Assembly: GCA_963663635.2 (NCBI GenBank)
Contig: CAXXMY010000011.1
Location: forward strand, 434,001-498,000
Reading direction: 5' to 3'
Origin: Poriferisodalis sp963663635
Lineage (GTDB): Bacteria > Actinomycetota > Acidimicrobiia > Acidimicrobiales > Poriferisodalaceae
Length of the DNA: 64,000 nt
In this document: piece after piece, positions 17,385 to 27,912 of the stretch
Layout: each line of letters begins with the position of its first letter
Numbering within the stretch: the stretch's first letter is position 1
Program-made: the position numbers and the translations under genes
Notes under the pieces: model-generated
The model's database searches: none
What the model was told of the DNA's origin: nothing
The model's input: the letters and a program-made list of their open reading frames with translations, nothing else

Positions 17385-19208
17385 ATGGAGCAGGCGCTGA
17401 CAGGCGCGATCGCAGGTGCCCTTGCGGGTCTTGGCATCGATGCCGACGCGTCGCGTCTGCGTTTGGAACGCCCATCGCGAGCCGATCATGGCGACTGGTC
17501 GTCGAACGCTGCCATGGTGTACGCCAAGGCGGCCAAGATGGCGCCGCGCGAGCTGGCGGAACGCGTCGCTGCAGAGCTCGGGGGCGCGAAGGTGCCCCAC
17601 CTTGAACGCGCCGAGGTCGCCGGCCCCGGGTTCATCAACGTGCACCTGTCGCCGTCCTGGCTGCACGAGGTGCTGGCCACCGTGCTGCGCGAGGGTCCCG
17701 AGGGCTTTGCGCGCCCCGCCGTCGGCAACGGCCAGACGGTGAATTTGGAGTTCGTGTCGGCCAATCCCACCGGTCCGCTGCATGCCGGCGGCGGTCGCTG
17801 GGGTGCCTACGGCGACAGCCTTGCTCGCCTTTTCAAACGCTGCGGCTACCACGCGTACACCGAGTACTACGTCAATGATCGTGGCACGCAGCTGGAGCTG
17901 TTCGGACGCTCGCTTGCGGCACACATTGCAGGCGAGCCGGTTCCCGACGACGGCTACCACGGCGAATACGTGCGCGAGTGGGCCGCAGAGCTCGCCGACG
18001 AAATCGCCCAGCCGGAGGCGATGAGTCAACTCGTGCGCACCCCAGAAGAGGAGCTCGAAATCCAACACCGAGCCGGCGCTGTCCGCAAATACCTGAGCGA
18101 GGTCACTGGACGTATTGTCGAAGCGAGCCCGAAGGGACAAAGAGCACTCGTCCCGATAGATCCTGACGTCCTCGATTTCCTGCAGCGCGAACTTGAAGCT
18201 TTCGGCGGCGCCGCCGCAGCCGCACGGTGGGGGCGCGAGCGCGCGCTGCGCGACGTCGAAGAGGTGCTGGCGGCCATGAACGTCCACTTCGACCGCTGGC
18301 AAAGCGAGGCTGCACTCGTGGAGTCCGGTGCCGTGAACGACGCCATCGAGCGATTGCGCGAGGCCGGGTGGGTCTATGAGAGCGATGGTGCCAAGTGGCT
18401 CGCGACCAGTGAGTTCGCGGACACCAAGGACCGGGTGCTGGTGCGCAGCGACGGCGAGCCCACCTATTTCCTGCCGGACATCGCCTACCACGACGCGAAG
18501 TTCAACCGCGGCGGCCGTGACATCGAACGGGTCATCGACGTTCTGGGTGCCGATCACCATGGCTACGTGCCACGCGTTGCGGCGGCCATGGAGATGCTGG
18601 GACACCCGCCTGACTCCTACGAAGCCATCGTCGGCCAGAACGTCACGCTCATGCGCGACGGCCACGTCATCGAGCTGTCCAAGCGAACCGGCACGATGGT
18701 CGAAGTGCGCGAGCTGATCGACGCGGTGGGCCCTGACGTGGCGCGCTTTGCGTTCCTGCTGCAGTCCATCGACACGCGCCAGACCATCGATATCGACCTG
18801 CTCTGCGCTCAAGCCACGGAGAACCCCGTGTTCTACGTGCAGTACGCGCACGCCCGGATTGCATCGGTGCAACGCAAGGCAAGTGCGGAGGGCGTCGAGA
18901 GTGCGCGGGCCGACAACATCGATCTAGCGCCGCTCACGAGCGAACGCGAAATCGCCCTGATGCGGGCGCTGGAGGTGCTGCCGTCCGTGGTCAAGCTGGC
19001 GCTGCGTGAACGGGCGCCCCACAAGGTCTCCACCTGGGTCCGCGACCTCGCGGCCGCGTTTCACGGCTTCTACCACGACTGCCCGATCTTGCGAAGCGAC
19101 GTGCCGCCGCAGCTGCGCGACGCTCGGCTGTGCCTGACCGAGGGCACCCGCATCGGCTTGGCCATCGGCTTGGACCTGCTTGGCGTCGACGCGCCCGAGC
19201 AGATGTGA
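17385..19208 (+). CDS. argS: Arginyl-tRNA synthetase
   Basis: This class I synthetase charges tRNA-Arg. From ATG 17385 it has 607 residues, the normal size, with the N-terminal additional domain (GDWSSNAAMVYAKAAKM), the Rossmann domain and the DALR anticodon domain near the C-terminus (QYAHARIASVQRK). The HIGH-type motif reads NPTGPLHAGGGRWGAYGD, so the last His position is Gly. The KMSKS-type loop reads ELSKRTGTMVEV. The open frame extends far upstream but that part lacks family similarity and overlaps fetB. It heads the lysA-hom-thrC cluster; lysA follows after 12 bases. Confidence 0.95.
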   Translation: MEQALTGAIAGALAGLGIDADASRLRLERPSRADHGDWSSNAAMVYAKAAKMAPRELAERVAAELGGAKVPHLERAEVAGPGFINVHLSPSWLHEVLATVLREGPEGFARPAVGNGQTVNLEFVSANPTGPLHAGGGRWGAYGDSLARLFKRCGYHAYTEYYVNDRGTQLELFGRSLAAHIAGEPVPDDGYHGEYVREWAAELADEIAQPEAMSQLVRTPEEELEIQHRAGAVRKYLSEVTGRIVEASPKGQRALVPIDPDVLDFLQRELEAFGGAAAAARWGRERALRDVEEVLAAMNVHFDRWQSEAALVESGAVNDAIERLREAGWVYESDGAKWLATSEFADTKDRVLVRSDGEPTYFLPDIAYHDAKFNRGGRDIERVIDVLGADHHGYVPRVAAAMEMLGHPPDSYEAIVGQNVTLMRDGHVIELSKRTGTMVEVRELIDAVGPDVARFAFLLQSIDTRQTIDIDLLCAQATENPVFYVQYAHARIASVQRKASAEGVESARADNIDLAPLTSEREIALMRALEVLPSVVKLALRERAPHKVSTWVRDLAAAFHGFYHDCPILRSDVPPQLRDARLCLTEGTRIGLAIGLDLLGVDAPEQM

Positions 19209-19220
19209 GCCGTACGTGAG

Positions 19221-20600
19221 GTGGCTGCTGTGAGCTCTGCACCGCCGGGCACGCCCGAGGCCGGCGGCGGCATGTCCGCCGACGATCCCAGCGGCCCGAT
19301 CCCGTTCCGGCTGCTGCCAGACACCGCTGCCACGTCGCCCGAGGGACACCTCACCATTGGCGGATGTGACACCGTCGAGCTGGCGGCGGAGTTCGGCACG
19401 CCGCTGTTCGTGTACGACGAGGCGCACCTACGTGCCCGCTGCGCAGCGGCAGTAGCGGCGTTCGATGGGGGAGTGGCCTACGCCGGCAAGGCCTTCCTGT
19501 GCACGGCCATGGCCCGCCTGGTGGTGTCCGAAGGGATGCACCTTGATGTGGCCAGCCTCGGAGAGCTCGAAACCGTGTTGCGGGCCTTCGGCGGCGACAG
19601 TGTTGCGGAGCGCGTCGTCATGCACGGCAACAACAAGTCCGCGGCCGAGATCGACCGTGCGCGCCAAGCCAGGGTCGGGCGCATCGTGGTGGACTCCTTC
19701 GACGAGCTCGACCTCCTCGACGAATTGCATCGAGCCGACGGCCGGGTGCCCAGGGCGCTGTTGCGGGTGACGCCGGACGTCCGGGCCGAGACGCATGATT
19801 ACATCTCGACTGGGCAGGCCGACTCCAAGTTCGGCTTCGGCATCGCGGCAGGCGACGCCGAGGCGGCGGTCCGGCGAGCATCGGTGGCGGCATCCGTCGA
19901 GCTGGTCGGCATTCACTGTCACATCGGCAGTCAGGTTTTTCGGGTCGAGAGCCTCGCGCGGGCTCTCGGCGTCGTCGCCCGATTCGCGGCCGAAGTGTTC
20001 GGGGGACGCCCGCAGCACCTGCAGGAGCTGTCGATCGGCGGAGGTCTCGGCGTGGCGTACGTTGAATCCGAAACTGCGCCCACCATCAGCGAATGGGGGA
20101 ATGCGCTGACCCAGCGGTGGCAGGCGCTCAGTGGCGAGTACGGCTTGACAGCGCGCTTGACGGCCGAGCCAGGCCGGGGGATCGCTGCGGGCGCTGCGGT
20201 GACGCTGTACACGGTCGGAGGCATCAAGGATGTGCCGGGCGTGCGCACCTATGCGGCCGTTGACGGCGGCTACGGGGACAACCCGCGGCCGATGCTCTAC
20301 GGCAGCGACTACACCGCGTTCATGCCCGCCCGAGTCGCTGACCCACGGCCTGACCGGGTGCGGCTGGTGGGCAAGCACTGCGAATCGGGCGATGTGATCG
20401 TGCGGTCGGCGCCGGTGCCCGCCGGGCTCGCAGCGGGTGACCTGGTGGCAACCCCCGTCACCGGTGCGTACGGCTACTCGATGGGCGCTCCGTACAATCG
20501 CATCGGCCGGCCGGCGGTCGCGTTCGTCGCGAACGGCGCAGCGCGGCTGGTGATCCGGCGCGAAACCGTCGACGAGATGCTGGCGCTCGACATCGGCTGA
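19221..20600 (+). CDS. lysA: Diaminopimelate decarboxylase
   Basis: LysA is the PLP enzyme for the last step of lysine synthesis, converting meso-diaminopimelate to lysine. The PLP lysine lies in VAYAGKAFLC, followed by GIHCHIGSQVF, the phosphate-binding GGGLG and the active-site CESGD near residue 390. Length 459 residues includes about 40 disordered N-terminal residues. GTG 19221 or GTG 19230 could be the start. The gap to argS is 12 bases and hom follows after 81 bases on the same strand. Confidence 0.95.
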   Translation: MAAVSSAPPGTPEAGGGMSADDPSGPIPFRLLPDTAATSPEGHLTIGGCDTVELAAEFGTPLFVYDEAHLRARCAAAVAAFDGGVAYAGKAFLCTAMARLVVSEGMHLDVASLGELETVLRAFGGDSVAERVVMHGNNKSAAEIDRARQARVGRIVVDSFDELDLLDELHRADGRVPRALLRVTPDVRAETHDYISTGQADSKFGFGIAAGDAEAAVRRASVAASVELVGIHCHIGSQVFRVESLARALGVVARFAAEVFGGRPQHLQELSIGGGLGVAYVESETAPTISEWGNALTQRWQALSGEYGLTARLTAEPGRGIAAGAAVTLYTVGGIKDVPGVRTYAAVDGGYGDNPRPMLYGSDYTAFMPARVADPRPDRVRLVGKHCESGDVIVRSAPVPAGLAAGDLVATPVTGAYGYSMGAPYNRIGRPAVAFVANGAARLVIRRETVDEMLALDIG

Positions 20601-20681
20601 CCGGCCAGATCTGCCGGTCGCAGCCTTCGAATCGAAGAAACGCTGCTGGGGCATTGCCGCAGTGCCGGTACCGTTTCGGCC

Positions 20682-22031
20682 GTGTCCCAGCCCGATTCCA
20701 CCTCAGGCGACAAGCCAACCGCTGTTGCTGACTCGACCCGGCTCGTGCGCGTCGGCATCCTGGGCTGCGGCAACGTCGGGGGCTCGCTCGTCGCGCTGCT
20801 GCAGCGCGACGCAGATCACCTGGCGGAACGAACGTCGCTGCGGTTCGAGGTCACGCGTGTCGCGGTGCGCAATCTCAGCGCGGAACGCATCGTCGAACTG
20901 GGTGACGGTGTGCTCACCCGCGACAGCGAGTCGCTCGTGACCGCCGATGACGTGGACGTGGTCGTGGAAGCGATGGGCGGCATCGAGCCGGCGCGCCACC
21001 TCGTCGCCGCGGCGCTCGACGCGGGCAAGCCCGTCGTGACGGCCAACAAGGAGCTCATCGCCAATGTCGGCGAAGAGCTTTTCGCTGCCGCGGAACGAAG
21101 CGGCGTGGATTTGGCCTTCGAAGCGGCCGTTGCGGGCGGCATTCCGCTCATCGGCGTGCTGCGGAACTCGCTCATCGGCGAGCGCATCACTCGTGTCATG
21201 GGGATCGTCAACGGGACGACCAACTTCATCCTCACGAAGATGACCGAGGACGGCGCCGACTACGCCGAGGTGCTCCGCGAAGCGCAGCAACTGGGCTACG
21301 CCGAGGCCGATCCCACCGCTGATGTCGAGGGATTCGACGCCGGAGCCAAGGCGGCGATCCTGGCGATGACCGCGTTCGGCGCCAAGGTCGTGGCGGGCGA
21401 CGTCTACGCCGAGGGCATCAGCGGGATCTCGCGCGGCGACATCGACGCAGCAGCTCGCATGGGCCACGTGATCAAGCTGCTCGCGGTGGCCGAACGGCAA
21501 GACGGCGAGATTGCGGTGCGCGTACACCCCGCAATGATTCCCGCCGATCATCCGCTCGCATCGGTGCGTGACGCGTTCAACGCCGTGTTCCTCCAGGGCG
21601 ATGCCGTCGACGACCTGATGCTGTACGGGCGGGGTGCGGGCGGTTTTCCGACAGCGAGCGCCATGCTCGGCGACGTCATCGCGGTGTCGCAGAATCTGCG
21701 CCGCGGCGTGAGCGACGGCTTCGGTCCGCTGGCGCCTGCACGGATCCGGCCCATTGACGAGACCCACACCGCGTACCATCTGCAATTCGACGTGACCGAT
21801 GCTCCGGGTGTGCTGGCCGCGGTCGCTGGCGTGTTCGGCGAGCACGGCGTGTCGATTCGCTCGGTCGAGCAGACCCCGAGCGGTGTCGACAGCCGAACCG
21901 ACAGCACCGCGCACCTCGAATTCATCACCCACCGGGCTCGGGAGGCTGACGTGGCCTCGACGCTGCGCGATCTGCGCAGTCTGGATGTGGTGCGAGGCGT
22001 TGGCCCGTCGATCCGCGTGATCGGCGAGTAG
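20682..22031 (+). CDS. hom: Homoserine dehydrogenase
   Basis: Homoserine dehydrogenase reduces aspartate semialdehyde to homoserine for threonine and methionine synthesis. The NAD(P)-binding motif is GILGCGNVGGSLVALL near residue 25, followed by VVTANKELIA, GIVNGTTNFILTKM and the catalytic region AEADPTADVEGFDA. A C-terminal ACT domain (residues about 365-449, DAPGVLAAVAGVFGEHGVSI) is present and implies allosteric feedback by an amino acid, usually threonine. Translation starts at GTG 20682. Confidence 0.95.
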   Translation: MSQPDSTSGDKPTAVADSTRLVRVGILGCGNVGGSLVALLQRDADHLAERTSLRFEVTRVAVRNLSAERIVELGDGVLTRDSESLVTADDVDVVVEAMGGIEPARHLVAAALDAGKPVVTANKELIANVGEELFAAAERSGVDLAFEAAVAGGIPLIGVLRNSLIGERITRVMGIVNGTTNFILTKMTEDGADYAEVLREAQQLGYAEADPTADVEGFDAGAKAAILAMTAFGAKVVAGDVYAEGISGISRGDIDAAARMGHVIKLLAVAERQDGEIAVRVHPAMIPADHPLASVRDAFNAVFLQGDAVDDLMLYGRGAGGFPTASAMLGDVIAVSQNLRRGVSDGFGPLAPARIRPIDETHTAYHLQFDVTDAPGVLAAVAGVFGEHGVSIRSVEQTPSGVDSRTDSTAHLEFITHRAREADVASTLRDLRSLDVVRGVGPSIRVIGE

Positions 22032-22081
22032 CGGCTATCGGGCAGCGGCGCCTCGACCCGAGACGCCCAAAGGAGACGATC

Positions 22082-23482
22082 GTGCGCTATGTGAGCACTC
22101 GGGGCGACGCTCCGGTCCTCGGCTTCGGCGATGTGCTGCTGGAGGGGTTGGCCGTCGACGGCGGGCTGTACGTGCCCGCCGAGCTGCCTGTAATCACCAA
22201 AGCGGACCTGGCCGACTTTGCGGGTCTCGAGTACCACGAGGTAGCGACGAGGGTGCTGGCCCCGTTCGTGGCGCCGTCAATGTCGGCTGACGAGCTCGCC
22301 CCGCTCACCGAGGACGCCTACGCCACGTTTTCGCACCCCGATGTCGTGCCGACCAACCAACTCGGGGGCGGCGAGCACTTGGTCGAGCTGTTCTGGGGAC
22401 CGACGCTGTCGTTCAAGGACGTTGCGCTGCAGTTGTTGGGCCGGCTGTTCGAGCACGAGCTGGCGCGCCGCGGCACGACAATGACAATTGTGGGCGCCAC
22501 TTCGGGCGACACCGGATCGGCGGCCATCGAGGCGTGCCGCGACCGTGCGGGCATCGAGTTGGTGATGCTGCATCCGGCGGGTCGTGTCACCGACGTCCAG
22601 CGTCGCCAGATGACCACCGTCGACAGCGCGAACATCCACAACGTGGCCGTCGACGGCACGTTCGACGACTGCCAGGACTTGGTGAAGGCACTGTTTGCGG
22701 ACCGACCGTTCCGCCAGCGGATGCGGCTCGGCGCGGTCAATAGCATCAACTGGGCCCGCGTGGCGGCGCAGACCGTCTATTACGTGACGACGGCGGTGAG
22801 ACTGGGAGCACCCAGCCAGAACGTGTCGTTCTGCGTGCCGACGGGCAACTTCGGAAACGTGCTGGCCGGGGACTTCGCTCGCCGGATGGGCGTGCCGATC
22901 GATCGGCTCGTCGTGGCGACGAATCACAACGACATCCTGACTCGCACTCACCGCACCGGCGAGATGAGCATCGAATCGGTGCGCCCATCGACGAGCCCGG
23001 CCATGGACATCGGGGTGTCGAGCAATTTCGAGCGCTTGCTGTTCGAGCTGGGCGGCCGACGCGGTGCTGCGCTGTCAGCCGACATAGCCCGCTTCCGATC
23101 AGAGGATTCCCTGGAGCTAGCGCCTGATGTGCTCGCTGGCTTGCGGGCGGGCTTCGATGCCGGTTCCGCGAGCGAAGACGAAGTGGCCGCCACGATCGCC
23201 GCCGTCGACGAAGCCGACGGCCGGCTCATCGACCCGCACACGGCGGTCGCGCTGACAGTGGCGCGCCGGGACGCTCCGCCCGGCAGATGGACCTCGCCCA
23301 TCGCCGTCATGTCCACGGCCCATCCCGCCAAGTTCGGCGAGGCCGTCGTCGAGGCCACGGGCCGGCAACCCGAGCTGCCACCGGAGCTCGCTGCCCTCGC
23401 CGACCGCGACGAGCATCTCGCAGCGCTTCCCAACGACCTCGACAACCTGCGCGACTTCGTCAACGAACGCTGTGCCCGCTGA
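22082..23482 (+). CDS. thrC: Threonine synthase
   Basis: ThrC converts O-phosphohomoserine to threonine with PLP. At 466 residues it belongs to the longer, E. coli-like class, with the PLP lysine in LFWGPTLSFKDVALQLLG, VGATSGDTGSAAIEA and FCVPTGNFGNVLAGDFARRM. GTG 22082 follows a clear AAAGGAG. It lies 50 bases after hom. A thrB (homoserine kinase) gene often follows in actinobacteria but is absent here; an RCC1-repeat protein occupies the place. Confidence 0.95.
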   Translation: MRYVSTRGDAPVLGFGDVLLEGLAVDGGLYVPAELPVITKADLADFAGLEYHEVATRVLAPFVAPSMSADELAPLTEDAYATFSHPDVVPTNQLGGGEHLVELFWGPTLSFKDVALQLLGRLFEHELARRGTTMTIVGATSGDTGSAAIEACRDRAGIELVMLHPAGRVTDVQRRQMTTVDSANIHNVAVDGTFDDCQDLVKALFADRPFRQRMRLGAVNSINWARVAAQTVYYVTTAVRLGAPSQNVSFCVPTGNFGNVLAGDFARRMGVPIDRLVVATNHNDILTRTHRTGEMSIESVRPSTSPAMDIGVSSNFERLLFELGGRRGAALSADIARFRSEDSLELAPDVLAGLRAGFDAGSASEDEVAATIAAVDEADGRLIDPHTAVALTVARRDAPPGRWTSPIAVMSTAHPAKFGEAVVEATGRQPELPPELAALADRDEHLAALPNDLDNLRDFVNERCAR

Positions 23483-23662
23483 GTTTGTTCGCAGTGCTCG
23501 GAACGGCTCGGAATCGGCGAAGCGGTGTAGCTGGACAGCGACTTTCGCATCTACCAGTTCGATCCCGGGCGGCGCCGAGCCTTCCACGTCGTGCCGTGAC
23601 CTCTCTGCGGGGATCGGCAACTGCTGGACCGCTGGCTTCTGCGAAGACTTGACGGGGCAGTG

Positions 23663-24594
23663 ATGGCGACGCAGGACTCCGATGGGGCGCGAACGCCCAG
23701 CAGGGCGATCGCGGTGACGGCCTTCGGGTTGCTAATGGCGGCTGGAGTCATGTTGCTGCTGGCCCTCATCGTTGGGCCGTCAGAGAGTGATGTCGGCACT
23801 GCGGCCACGCAAGAGACTCCCGTCGCGGAGACCGAAGAGTCCGGAGTCAGCAGCGTTGCCGACACTGCAGCGCCATCGACGAGTCCTGCGCCAACGACAT
23901 CCCCCGCAAGACCAGAACAGGAGGCAACTAACGAGAACGGCGCACCAGGGCCTGACACGAGCGCACCTCAGGCCGATCCGACTGGAGATGGCATCGCCGT
24001 AGATGACGCTGAGTCGCGGGTGCCGGAGCCACCAGACTTGACGGTGCTGAATGGACCATTCGCTGCAATCGATGTCACTCGCAAGTTCGCGTGCGGATTG
24101 CTGATTGACGGTCGTGCCGAGTGCTGGGGCAAGAACTCGGTGGGTCAGACCGAGCCACCAGACTCGGAGTTCTCAGTGATTGATGCTGGGAACTGGGCAG
24201 GTTGCGGGCTGCGGGAAGATGGCGCGATCGAGTGCTGGGGGTTCGTCGACGACTACGCCTTCGACTCCAACGAAGGGCCATTTGCATCGTTCGCAGTCGG
24301 TTGGGGTGTCGTGTGTGCAGTGCGCTTTGATGGCGTGGTCATCTGCTCGGCGAGCGAAGTCGAGCCTTATCCGCACAAACCTCTGTGGGTCAGCGTCTCA
24401 TCTGTCACGTCAGCGTCGGTTTCTTTCATTCGTGCGGTGTACGCGCGAGCGGCGGGCTGATGTGCTGGGGATCCAACTTCGAACGGCGTCTTCCGGTCCC
24501 AAGCGGCGAGTTCACTGCCCTTGAGTCGCTGGAGATAGAGAACTGTGCCCTCCGGATTGACCAATCGGCAGTGTGTTGGCAACAGTCCTTTTGA
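23663..24594 (+). pseudogene. Membrane-anchored RCC1-repeat protein, frameshifted
   Basis: A short cytoplasmic N-terminus is followed by a single membrane helix (FGLLMAAGVMLLLALIVG), a Ser/Thr/Pro-rich linker of about 90 residues, then RCC1-type repeats with the pattern CGLxxDGxxxCWG (CGLLIDGRAECWGKN, CGLREDGAIECWG). The first frame ends at 24460, but the repeat pattern resumes in the +1 frame from about 24415 (GFFHSCGVRASGGLMCWGSN) to the stop at 24594. A single frameshift near 24415 would explain this. The repeats would form a propeller outside the membrane. Function unknown. Confidence 0.65.
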
Positions 24595-24817
24595 GTAACT
24601 GCTGAATGCGGCTGTCCGACGGGTCGTCCGCAACAATCGGTAGTGGCTTGGGGCGGGCGGCGGTAGCGTCAGCGTCGATCGAAGGTTCCCTAGTGCAGGG
24701 CTCGCTCGGGCGTCACGGGACCGGATCGCTGGGTCGGGCGTCGCAGCTCGGCACAGGCAACGCAGTCTCACGTCGCTGACCGAGCGGCGTCGCGAGAGCA
24801 GAGCTTCTGAGGTAGCC
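24595..24817 (+). other. Leader region of the rho-like gene
   Basis: These 223 bases hold no gene. A GAGG lies eight bases upstream of the ATG at 24818. In many bacteria the rho leader carries autoregulatory termination sites; I see no clear hairpin or C-rich rut-like stretch here. Confidence 0.4.
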
Positions 24818-26275
<1,458 letters not shown>

Positions 26276-26433
26276 TTCGAGTCCCGACCGCCGTGTATTG
26301 ACTGTCGCCGGGGTCACGGTCGCCGCTGTCTGGTTGGAATCATCATGCCCATGCCGCCACACTGGTCGCTCCTCACAGCCCCAGCACAGCGGCGAGGCAC
26401 CCCATCGACCGGCCTGATGCCGCGGAGAACACC

Positions 26434-26691
26434 ATGAAGAGCGACATTCACCCCACCTACCGGCCAGTGGTGTTCCGAGACGCAGGCGCCGACTTTGCCT
26501 TCCTCACCCAGTCCACGATCGAGACGAATGACACGATCGAGTGGACCGACGGAAACACCTACCCGCTGGCCAACGTCGAGCTGTCCAGCGCGAGTCATCC
26601 GTTCTTCACCGGGCAGATGAAGATCGTCGACACCGCCGGCCGCGTCGAGCGCTTCGAGCGTCGCTACGGCCGTCGCGGCAAGCGCAGCTAG
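26434..26691 (+). CDS. rpmE2: Ribosomal protein L31, type B
   Basis: This 85-residue protein opens MKSDIHPTYRPVVFRD and has TIEWTDGNTYPLANVE and SASHPFFTG, the type B form of L31. It contains no cysteine, so it lacks the zinc site of type A L31. Type B copies are usually zinc-starvation paralogues, yet here it occupies the standard rpmE slot between rho and prfA. It starts at ATG 26434, 158 bases after the rho-like gene. Confidence 0.95.
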   Translation: MKSDIHPTYRPVVFRDAGADFAFLTQSTIETNDTIEWTDGNTYPLANVELSSASHPFFTGQMKIVDTAGRVERFERRYGRRGKRS

Positions 26692-26769
26692 CCGGCGCTT
26701 CCCGACCCACAGTCACGCCACCGATTCGGCATTCGCGCCGATCGGCTCACCAAACGCTGGGCACCGTTC

Positions 26770-27903
26770 GTGGCACTTGATTCAGACCGCATTCGTGCGC
26801 TGCACGCGGCAAAGCTGCGGGCGCTCACGCGTGCGGTGCTCAATGTCGAGCTTGCTGATGTTTCCGGAACCGACGACGGGGCACTTGCCGTCGCCGAGGG
26901 GCCGAATCCGAGTGTGGTGTGCCTCGCCCAGCAGCGTCCCGAGCGCGCACTGGGCGGCGCCCTCGCGTTGGCCCTGCGGACGGAGTGCGACGCGGTGCAT
27001 GTCTTCGCTGACGAGGGAAGCGATGTGCTGGCACGACGTGCGGCGTGCTTCTCGACGCCACCGATGATCTGGCAGATCGATGGGGCGTCAGCGACAGTTG
27101 CTGTGCCGGCGCTACGGCCCGTGGAGCCAGCGCCGCCGCGCGTGCCCGAACTCGTGGCGGTCCTGCATGCCGCGGGTGTCGATGTCGCTGTCGAGCACGG
27201 CGTGATCACCGGTGAGGTGGAGGGCCTCGAAGTGGCCCGCATCGTTCCCGACGTCGATGCCGACGCAGCGCTGGTTGCCTCGCTCATCGCGACTTCGCAG
27301 GAATCGGCCGATGAAGGCGCCGAAGGTGACGAGTCGCGGCCGGCATCTCCCGCGCGGGGATCGGCGTGGAAGATCGAAGTGGGGGTTGGTGCGCAGGACC
27401 GTGAAGCCTTCTCACTGCTCCACGCTCAGGAGCCCACGCCCGAGGCCATCGCACGTGTCGCCGGGGTCGTTCGCGCTCATCGCTCGCCCGGCGTATCACC
27501 GCATCCGCTGAATCGGCTCGCGTCGGCTCGTTGGCTTCGCGCGCTCCTGCTTCGCCGGCCCGAGCTCGTCGGTGCGCGGCGCCTGGGTCCCGCGTCACCG
27601 CCGGTGCCGCGCGGCGGCCCCAAGGATCCGTCCCCGGCTGTCGCGTACGGCCTGCGTGCCGACGGCAGCCGCGTGGTCGTGGTTGCGTCCGTCGGCATCG
27701 ACTTGAACCTTGTGCCGTTCGGCTCCGACGCTCGGGCATTCCTCGACCCCGGTGCCGACCTTGTCCTGGCGCTTCCCAAGCGTGACGAGCACGAGGTCAT
27801 TGCTGCAATGGCCGCGTTGCTCGAGCGGCCGGCCGAGATCGCCCCGATCGACGACGATTGGCGCAGTGACGCAGCCGGCAGCCCCGCGGGTGAGCGCAGT
27901 TAG
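26770..27903 (+). CDS. Hypothetical protein between rpmE and prfA
   Basis: I do not recognise this 377-residue protein. It begins at GTG 26770 (MALDSDRIRALHAAKLRALT), has no signal peptide, membrane helix or cysteine motif, and contains a disordered acidic stretch near residues 180-197. The most conserved-looking segments are LNRLASARWLRALLLRRPEL and VVVASVGIDLNLVPFGSDAR. It is rich in Ala, Arg and Val like its neighbours and shows no sign of transfer. prfA starts nine bases after its stop, so it is probably in the same transcript as prfA. Confidence 0.6.
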   Translation: MALDSDRIRALHAAKLRALTRAVLNVELADVSGTDDGALAVAEGPNPSVVCLAQQRPERALGGALALALRTECDAVHVFADEGSDVLARRAACFSTPPMIWQIDGASATVAVPALRPVEPAPPRVPELVAVLHAAGVDVAVEHGVITGEVEGLEVARIVPDVDADAALVASLIATSQESADEGAEGDESRPASPARGSAWKIEVGVGAQDREAFSLLHAQEPTPEAIARVAGVVRAHRSPGVSPHPLNRLASARWLRALLLRRPELVGARRLGPASPPVPRGGPKDPSPAVAYGLRADGSRVVVVASVGIDLNLVPFGSDARAFLDPGADLVLALPKRDEHEVIAAMAALLERPAEIAPIDDDWRSDAAGSPAGERS

Positions 27904-27912
27904 CCTGAACGC

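Noticed and set aside
17208..18872. 554-codon open frame antisense to argS
   Set aside because: GC-rich codon bias produces long antisense frames; no family resemblance, and the argS strand is clearly coding.
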